Assembly: GCA_949358305.1 (NCBI GenBank) | Contig: OX442317.1 | Location: 3,414,186 to 3,478,185, forward strand | Length of the DNA: 64,000 nt | DNA from: Strigamia acuminata | Taxonomy: Eukaryota; Arthropoda; Chilopoda; Geophilomorpha; Linotaeniidae | Direction: 5' to 3' | Shown here: in pieces, positions 57,086 through 64,000 of the stretch | Numbering within the stretch: the stretch's first letter is position 1 | Layout of the letters: the number at the start of each line of letters is the position of its first letter | Notes under the pieces: generated by a model | The model's input: only the letters and a program-made list of their open reading frames with translations | The model's database searches: none | What the model was told of the DNA's origin: nothing | Position numbers and translations under genes: made by a program

Positions 57086-57320
57086 AAAAATACCAATCCT
57101 GAAATGCAAAATAAAAATAAAATAAACTGAATTCTTTTTCTGCATAGCACATTTGTTCCTCATTTTGTCACTTTATGGCGCTCCGTGCTTTCAAACCAAC
57201 AATTCCATCTGCACCACTGTGCAAAACGCAACAATTAGTTAATGCGACACAAATTTGGCCCTAACATGAAATTATTCGTATTTTTCGTCTTTTCACACTA
57301 GTATTGATGCATTAAATTGT

Positions 57321-57600
57321 CATTTAAGGAACAATTTTACTTTACCGGCCACCTCTCAGATCATCTCCAAAATTTGGTTTTAGGGGTATTCAATGGTGAG
57401 AAATCGAATGGCGTTGACAGTTTTGGGGGCAAATGAAAACGGAAGCGAAAATCAGGAGATTAACGACCAGTTATACTACTTTCAACTCGACTTTCAACTG
57501 CCCTCATATGGCCTATTATTTAAATTTTTTAATTGCATTGTTAGCTGTCAGCATTGTTATGCACGTGCTTTTTCTTTTCTTATTCAAGGGGGGCTCTGCT
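57321..57600. mobile_element. one-ended copy of the 5659-6188 MITE
   Basis: GGAACAATTTTACTTTACCGG, then AAATCGAATGGCGTTGAC, matches the left half of the MITE after WSD copy B. Here the right inverted end is missing. Confidence 0.75.
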
Positions 57601-57806
57601 CCCCCTTTTCCCACAGCCAATCACAGCTCATTGCAGCACACCCCGGAATTCGCAAGTGTAAACCAACATCAAGCCTAAATAGTGCTAAAATAAAGTAAAT
57701 AAACAACAATAAACTTATTAACAAAAGTAATTTACAGCATGTTATCAAAATTTCCCATGTTTACACATCCTATACTAATCTCACTTTCCAATTTAAAAAT
57801 AAATAG

Positions 57807-57876
57807 AAAAGTAACCACTATCCTGGCATGACGGAAATTTGTCGCAAAGATTTATTTCTCCGGAATATGAATCGGA
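57807..57876 (+). pseudogene. relic of TTLL exon 3
   Basis: Encodes NHYPGMTEICRKD-like sequence and RNMNR, matching the TTLL exon at 61724-61854, with its upstream intron also duplicated (about 57665-57806 versus 61575-61723). It is cut at base 57876, where it joins sequence from the 3' part of antistasin-like copy 4. Confidence 0.85.
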
Positions 57877-58190
57877 TAGCAGAATGTTTCCATTTGTCTA
57901 AAATTGAATCTTCAATTTGGAATAATGAACAAACATACACTTTATTACGTAATAACATTGTAACGACATTTGTACGTAATGGGTCATTTTGACAGATTTC
58001 AGCCATTCTAGGTAAGGGGAAATTCCAGCCGTTCTAGCGTTAATTATGAATTTCTTTCGTTTTCTAGAATGAAAAATTTCCAAAAGGTAAAAAATGAGAC
58101 CAAGCACCAAATGGAATGTTTTACATGCCCCTGCTTTCCAGAATGTCAATAAGATTGTGCTTATGTTCAACCGGATTAACTTAAAATGAA
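57877..58190 (+). pseudogene. relic of antistasin-like copy 4 intron 8 and exon 9
   Basis: AGCAGAATGTTTCCATTTG to the end matches 48301-48640, including the right half of the piggyBac-like MITE. Exon 9 (about 58068-58150) is frame-shifted (AAAAATTTCCAAAAGG) and lacks two cysteines. It is a duplicated tail rather than a gene. Confidence 0.8.
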
Positions 58191-58379
58191 TTACATCAAT
58201 CATCAAAACATTCAATTTGATCACTTTTTACAACGAAAACGGCAAAATCAGCCGTATTCATCATTAAAAGCAATGAAAACGACTGCTTTCCAAAAAAAAG
58301 TGCTTTTTTTCCATCTGCATACCACAAAACATAAAAAAAACGTTTCAATTTTTTAAAAACAAATTTGAAAAGTGAACTG

Positions 58380-58510
58380 AACTATTGGTTCAAGTTTGCA
58401 AACTAGAACTTAGTTCACTTTGAAAAAAAGTGAACTGAACGCTAATGTGAACTAGTTCACACGGTGATGAACGCGAACTTGAACTAGTTCGCGATTTGAT
58501 GAACGAGATA
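58380..58510. repeat. cluster of GAACTAGTTC-type palindromes
   Basis: Repeated GTGAACTGAAC and AACTAGTTC motifs in both orientations. It is likely part of a degenerate element inserted where exon 1 of copy 7 should be. Confidence 0.55.
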
Positions 58511-58699
58511 CAACACTGATGATTTCTATGCATCTGAAAACGAATTGGATTTGCCTTTTTCTTTTCGATCTAGACAAAGAAGTAAAAGTGCAAAAATTCT
58601 AATTACAAAAAAAAAATATGTTGTCAAGATAATTTAATTTTTTTTTCCTGTGAAATAATTTAATTTTAAATGAATCTAAAAAAAATATTGTCATTTCAG

Positions 58700-60370
58700 A
58701 ACGTGGGCTCGGTTCGGGAATCGAGGAATTCCACGGAGGAAAGCATCATAGTCGTGGCAAATGCTTTGAAGTTCCAGCTCCCAACTGTTGCAACCAAAAG
58801 CCACTGCTCAATCCTTGTTCCGCACTCGTATGTTCTTTTAACCCTTCCAACCCAAAAGAATTGGCCTCCCATCTCTCCCTAAGATGGGCATTTTTTGACC
58901 CAGATTCTGCGCATGCGCAAAATCCGGGTCTTAGGGATTTCCAAAGGAATTTGGCCAACACGTGTGTTTTTGACAACAACAAAGATGGCCGCCGCAACAC
59001 CTGGTGGCAATGATTGACATTAGCGGAGCCTGCTGATGATCATGATTTATGTCCTTTGGACTCCTAAGATGGGTCTTTTTTGACCCAGTTAAACTTTGAG
59101 TTCAAATTATAGAAAAACTTAAAAAACTAAAAAAATTTCAACTGTGGTATAGTGTCTAGTGATGTTTCAAAGGAATAGTCAGCAAAAATCAGAGAGAGAA
59201 AAAAATTACTTCTTATAAAAATAATGATTTTTTTAAAACAGGGTCACAAAATGACCCATCTCAGGGTTGGAAGGGTTAAATTAAATTTAAAAAAGATTAA
59301 TAACTGTATTAATCACGAAAAAAAACCACCTGGAACAACTATTATCTAAGACAAACCAATTTTTAATTTTATCTGCTCATATGCAGAAATGAATCCAAAC
59401 AGATGATCCAAACCCCACAAAAGAAGACAGCAAAACTCCAATTAATTCCAAAATTCATTAATTTCTAGACCGTTAATGGCGTTAAATGCCTCAAACGCGA
59501 ACGATGTGTCCTGAGTTACATCCCTACCAGACCTCCGAATTGCAGCGATGACTTTCCATTAAAAGCTACATGTAATTCGTATACAGAGTGACTACACATT
59601 CCCTAACTAAACTCAATCAATTTACATATGCCTGAACTACAGGTAAAAGTATATGTCCTTTGCCCGAATGTGCTCCTGACTGCATACCCACAATCGGTAC
59701 AAACAACTGCCCCTCGTGTTTCTGCGAAGAAAACAGTGGTGAGTCACATTCAACATTGCATTGATTTTTTAAAAAAAATTAATAATTTTATTTAAAAAAA
59801 AATCTTAAACAGCTTTTAAAAACCCATGTGAAAAGGTAAGTTTTTGAGCTCTTAACTTGTAAAAAAAGTGATTCTGTTCTTGATTTTGATTTTTTAATAG
59901 AAACATGCCTGTAAGCGTAATGAGGACTGCGTCCTGCAAGATGTCACATGTATAAAAGCCCCTTGTTATCCCATAAAACAATGTAAGAATTTCAGCCAAA
60001 CCTGTTGGAAATAATATAAAATACTTGCACTTTTAGGCCGCCCGACTTGTCCTCCTGAAGAAGTCTGTCCTGACGATTGCTTACCCTACGTCGACCAAAA
60101 TGGCTGCAACGGATGCTATTGTTGTAGTATGTTTCACATGTTAATACAAACACAAAGATAAATCTCTTTTACAATCTATTTTTGTTGTTAATTTACAGAT
60201 GGCTGCGTGGTAAGAAATAATATCATTTATAGGTCGTGTAATGATATCAATTAATTATAAAATTTGTCCTTTTTTTATAGGAAAAAAAATGTCCAGATGG
60301 CCACAAGCACGTTCTGGGTTAAGTCAAGAGCTCCACATGCCCGTGTCCACCAATCCCTGAATGCCAATAA
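58700..60370 (+). pseudogene. antistasin-like copy 7, broken
   Basis: Exon 2 (from 58700) through exon 8 read in frame with the 23-nt and 11-nt exons in place, closest to copy 5. The signal-peptide exon is absent: upstream sequence matches intron 1 only to about 58510 and then changes to repeats. In exon 9 a conserved Cys codon is now CAC, and the Asn-Gln after it has become GGT TAA (stop 60320-60322). The original stop is at 60368. Intron 2 carries a 434-bp MITE. It has no obvious promoter and is probably not expressed. Confidence 0.85.
58842..59275. mobile_element. TTAA-specific MITE (434 bp) in intron 2 of copy 7
   Basis: Perfect 12-bp ends CCCTTCCAACCC / GGGTTGGAAGGG, flanked by TTAA on both sides (58838-58841 and 59276-59279). 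Copy 5 has the empty site with a single TTAA at 52041-52044. The target and CCC end fit piggyBac. An internal repeat, AAGATGGGTCTTTTTTGACCC, occurs twice. Confidence 0.92.
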
Positions 60371-60691
60371 AAAAAATACCAATCCTAAAATGCAAAATAA
60401 AAATAAAATAAACTGAATACTTTTCCTGCATAGCACATTTGTTTCTCATTTTGTCACTTTATGGCGCTCCGTGCTTTCAAACCAACAATTCCATCGTGCT
60501 GATGGAATTGTGCAAAACGCAACAATTAGTTAATGCGACACAAATTTGGCCCTAACCTGAAATTATTCGTATTTTTCGAGTTCCCACAGTAGTATTGATG
60601 CATTAAATTGCTATTTAATACAATCAGTACCGCAATTGACGTTTAAGATGTCGTGTAATTAACTGTAAAAATTATTAAGTCAACCATTTTT

Positions 60692-63600
60692 ATGAGTGAA
60701 TACACCGAAGTAAGAGGTGAGAGCTCTTGTAGCTGCGAGAGTTCTTCTTCCGAAGATGATTCCACCAACAAGCGATCGAGTAAATGGAAGTCACTCGAAA
60801 ACACTCAGTTGCTCGACGACATTCCTCGAGATGCACAGACAGCTACGGATACAACCGAGGACGAAAGTTACGTCACCAAGTTGAAAAAACAACATAAAAA
60901 GTGCACTTTTATATGCATTTCGCATGAACTGGCTGATTGTTTGTTTTCTAATTAGATGGAAGACGATCTGCACGTCGGGATGCAGATATGACATAATCCA
61001 TGAAGTGGCTAGAGCTATGGATTTAAAAGAGGTTCAACTGGATGACCAGTGGATAATACATTGGACAGATACCAGTGTCTCATTTGATAAAATCATTGAA
61101 ATGAAGAGATACCAAGTAAATTATTCCGCTTTTCCTTCAACACTGCATTGAATCTCACTATTCAAAATTCAATTCTTCTTCTTACTGACACCTAAAACTC
61201 TCTTGCCCGGATACCTTGATGCCAAATTCATACAACGCATCTAGGGCTGGATTTACGTATAAGCAAAATAAGCAATACCTAAATCCGGCCCTGAACGCAT
61301 TCCGTTCTGCGTAGATCAGGGGTCGGCAACCTGCGGCTCTTTCGATGTCAACATACCTATATACCTAATCCTAATCCTAAATTGTAACTTTTGGCTCTTC
61401 CGTCTCAAAAGGTTGCCGACCCCTGGCGTAGATGAATCCCTAATTCCAGGAAGTGTTGCAGCTAGAGTTTGCTGTGATTGGCTGCGGAAAAATAAGAAAC
61501 ATTTCTATCCCCCCCCCCCCATCACCACGATTTTTTCCCGCAGCCAATCACAGCCAATCACAGCAACCAGGCTTTAAGCCTAACATCAAGCCAAAATAAT
61601 GCTAAAATAAAGTAAATAAACAACAATAAACTCATTAACAAAAGTAATTTACAGCATGTTAACAACATTTGCCATGTTTACACATCCCATACTATTCTCA
61701 CTTTCCAATTTAAAAATAAATAGAAAATCAACCACTACCCTGGCATGTCGGAAATTTGTCGCAAAGATCACCTTGCCCGGAATATGAATCGGATGTTTAA
61801 AATGTTTCCCTTGGAATATTCAATATTTCCTTTAACTTGGTGCTTGCCTCAAGAGTAAGTAATTTCAAACCCTTGGCACTTGGGTATAAGCAAATCTACA
61901 ACTCCTCTTCACAGGTACGCAGATTTGCACCACTACGTAGGTCACAAGAAACGCACCTTGATCTGCAAACCTGATTCTGGGAGTCAAGGTAAAGGAATAT
62001 ACTTGGTAAGAAGTATCAAAGAAATCGCACCCACAGACAGGCAAGTAGTGCAACAATACATCAACAAGGTATGATTCACTGCTCTTAAAATGTAACTGCA
62101 TCATTCTCATGTCTAAGCATTAACAGCCTTTCCTAATTGATGGCTACAAATTTGATCTTCGGATATACGTATTACTAACTCAAGTTGAGCCGGATTTCCG
62201 AATATATGTCTATAAAGAGGGTCTCGCAAGATTTGCTACCGTACATTACGAGCATCCAACCAGCAAAAATTTAGTGAGTAGATATCAATCTATTTTTAGC
62301 GTAAACATTCCATAAATTGCTTTTTCTTAAGGCCAATATGTACATGCATCTGACCAATTATGCTGTGAATAGACACAGTTCGCATTACATTGAGGATGAC
62401 ATTGCAGGTAGCAAAAGGTATGTGTCGGGAAGAATAATTCCAATAAGGGCATTCAAATGTGAAAAGACAAATTGTTCCCTTCCTTATGCTGGGGACACAC
62501 TAGGCGTGATGCAGCGCAAATCGCGTTGCAAAGCGATTTTGACGTCATCAAAAATGATGTCAGATCTCATCGGATTGGCTGCGATCAAAATCGCAGACCA
62601 AAAAGTACATTTTGGATCCCCCTGTAAGTTAGGTGGTCATGATGCCCCTGTACGCCAGTCACGGCGGGTACCCGTTCCAACAACGAATCACCTAAGGGCA
62701 AATTTCCAAAATTCGCCATTAGAAAGCTATTTTGACGTTTCCAATGGCGAATCTGTGGGCGTCATCTACCGCGACTTCCAATACCTAAGAAAGGCTTGAC
62801 TCCCCCGCAAACCTAACCTTACTGGTTTTTGGCTGCAAAACCATTTTTTGGGATGGCTTGTCCCGGCAGATCCATGTCGCGCTAGATATGCACCCCTGTG
62901 GCTAATTTCTACCAATTCACGATTAGACAGGTCCAAATACGTTCCCAATGGCGAATTGGGAGAAATTTGCCATTGGGACTGCTTTTGGACAGAATAAGAT
63001 CGAAATTCGCCATTCGTCCGAATGACCAGATTCGCCCTTAGGCGATTCGCCGTTGGAACGGCACCCCGTCATGGCGATATGATGTAAAAAACGTCATATG
63101 CTTTTTGAAGACATTTCATTCCAGACGAATAAGTCAATTCATCTTTTGAAATTTGAATGCACCCATTGCACACCATTGCCCAAACAATCTTTACATTATC
63201 TCTTGCTGCTTTCATGCGTTCTAAATGAGAAATCCGAGGTGCAAAGTCTTTTAGTAACTAAATGTTGCAACTCACTGTTTCGACCAATAGAAAACTGTCA
63301 GCCGTGACCAAGTGGTGGGAAGAGCACAATTACAACACGACGGAAATCTGGCAAAAAATAGACGATTCAATAGTGAAAACATTTATATCAGCTGCGGGAA
63401 TATTGAGACACAATTACAGGAGTTGTTTTCCAAACCACGCCGGTGTCAACGCTTGCTTTGAAATTCTTGGATTCGACATTCTCCTTGACCACAAACTCAA
63501 TCCCTTTGTGCTAGAAGTAAATAGCAACATAAAAAGTAAACAACTCACCATCTGTTGAACTTGATTGATTTCTTTGAAGGTCAATCTGTCTCCCAGTTAC

Positions 63601-64000
63601 CACACTGACACCAGCCTGGACAGAGAGGTCAAGGAAGGTCTTATTCGCAACACTTTGGAGTTGCTTGACTGGGACAGTTGTAATCCTAAGCGCTGTAAAA
63701 AAGAGGAGAGGAGAAAGGCTCAGTATAGATTATTCCACGCCAATGACAAAGCATATCCAGGGTTTAAAGAGATTCATTCTTAATTGCCGACTTTTGCAGT
63801 AATTGAATTCTGCTTTTACAGTGCATACAGTGCCCGGTCAGAAGAAGTGTGCGAATGTGCCAGTTCGAGAGAGATTTTTGAACTAGAGCACATCGGTAAT
63901 TTTAGACGTATTTACCCAACAGTCGGCTCCAAGGAAAAATATGACAACTTTATTGAAATTGGCTTGACTTCTCAGCAAGAAACAATTGCATCTAGAGCAA
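60692..64000 (+). CDS. tubulin tyrosine ligase-like protein (TTLL4/6/13-type polyglutamylase), 3' end cut off
   Basis: Nine exons seen: 60692-60900, 60956-61115, 61724-61854, 61915-62068, 62127-62273, 62332-62417, 63291-63516, 63580-63761 and 63822 to beyond 64000. An acidic Ser/Glu-rich N-terminus is followed by the TTL core: CRYDIIHEVARAMDL, KINHYPGMSEICRKD and WCLP, then the ATP-grasp motifs LICKPDSGSQGKGIYL, FLIDGYKFDLRIYVLL, MHLTNYAVNRHS, LRHNYRSCFP and ACFEILGFDILLD, then VLEVNLSPSYHTD. The lysine, arginine and E-x-N metal-binding residues are present. Such enzymes add glutamates to tubulin tails in cilia and neurons. Intron 3 borders hAT MITEs in intron 2, and intron 6 holds a further MITE. 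Donor 8 (GTTTAA) is weak. Confidence 0.93.
61242..61293. mobile_element. 52-bp hAT-like mini-element
   Basis: TAGGGCTGGATTTACGTAT against the inverted ATACCTAAATCCGGCCCTG, flanked by AACGCATC (61234-61241) and AACGCATT (61294-61301). It is almost nothing but two terminal repeats. Confidence 0.8.
61317..61425. mobile_element. 109-bp hAT-like MITE
   Basis: CAGGGGTCGGCAACCT ends in perfect inverted orientation, flanked by an identical 8-bp duplication GCGTAGAT (61309-61316 and 61426-61433). It lies only 15 bp from the end of the previous mini-element's target duplication. Confidence 0.92.
62490..62600. repeat. dispersed repeat shared with 53538-53640
   Basis: GCAAAGCGATTTTGACGTCA and GATTGGCTGCGATCAAAATCGC occur in both places. 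It lies in TTLL intron 6. Confidence 0.7.
62672..63061. mobile_element. MITE in TTLL intron 6
   Basis: CCGTTCCAACAACGAATCAC against the inverted GATTCGCCGTTGGAACGG, with similarity continuing through CCTAAGGGC. The interior repeats ATTCGCCATT in both orientations. No clear target duplication was seen. Confidence 0.75.

Noticed and set aside
61242-61433. Tandem repeat or tRNA-derived SINE
   Set aside because: Each unit has its own inverted ends and an 8-bp flank duplication; no A/B box or poly(A) tail is present.

Overview
This window is intron-rich, AT-rich animal nuclear DNA. Genes are split by short GT-AG introns, TATA boxes sit close upstream of several starts, and miniature transposons are dense. 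An invertebrate, most likely an arthropod (springtail or crustacean type), is inferred from expanded nrf-6-like acyltransferases, insect-style WSD acyltransferases and CCTAA-rich repeats. Nothing suggests bacterial or viral origin apart from one LTR retrotransposon. The species was not identified.

Layout. (1) 1-11.6 kb: four tandem two-exon WSD-type (wax ester synthase/diacylglycerol acyltransferase) genes on +, the first cut by the window edge. Relics of nrf-6-like exons and several miniature inverted-repeat elements (MITEs) lie between them. (2) 12.65-13.5 kb: a four-pass membrane protein with a cysteine-rich tail. (3) 14-27 kb and 35.8-48.6 kb: repeated copies of a divergent gene pair, a 15-exon nrf-6-like membrane acyltransferase on - and a 9-exon antistasin-like secreted cysteine-rich protein on +. 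Two acyltransferase copies look intact (13977-17383 and 42276-45969). One is broken by an 801-bp foldback insertion, and two survive only as fragments. (4) 28.1-32.6 kb: a Ty3/Gypsy retrotransposon on - with identical 124-bp LTRs and an unbroken Gag-Pol frame. (5) 33-35 kb: poorly understood, with the last exons of an unidentified - strand gene. (6) 51.6-60.4 kb: more antistasin-like genes (two intact, two broken) without acyltransferase partners. (7) 60.7-64 kb: a tubulin tyrosine ligase-like (TTLL) gene running off the right edge.

How the genes relate. WSD and nrf-6-like proteins are both membrane acyltransferases acting on lipids or lipid-like substrates. The antistasin-like proteins have signal peptides and are probably extracellular protease inhibitors or matrix proteins. 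The striking feature is the repeated birth and decay of the acyltransferase/inhibitor pair. Intact and broken copies lie side by side, so empty sites in one paralog prove insertions in another. Exon borders were read by eye from frame continuity, splice dinucleotides and agreement between paralogs. No alignment or database search was run.
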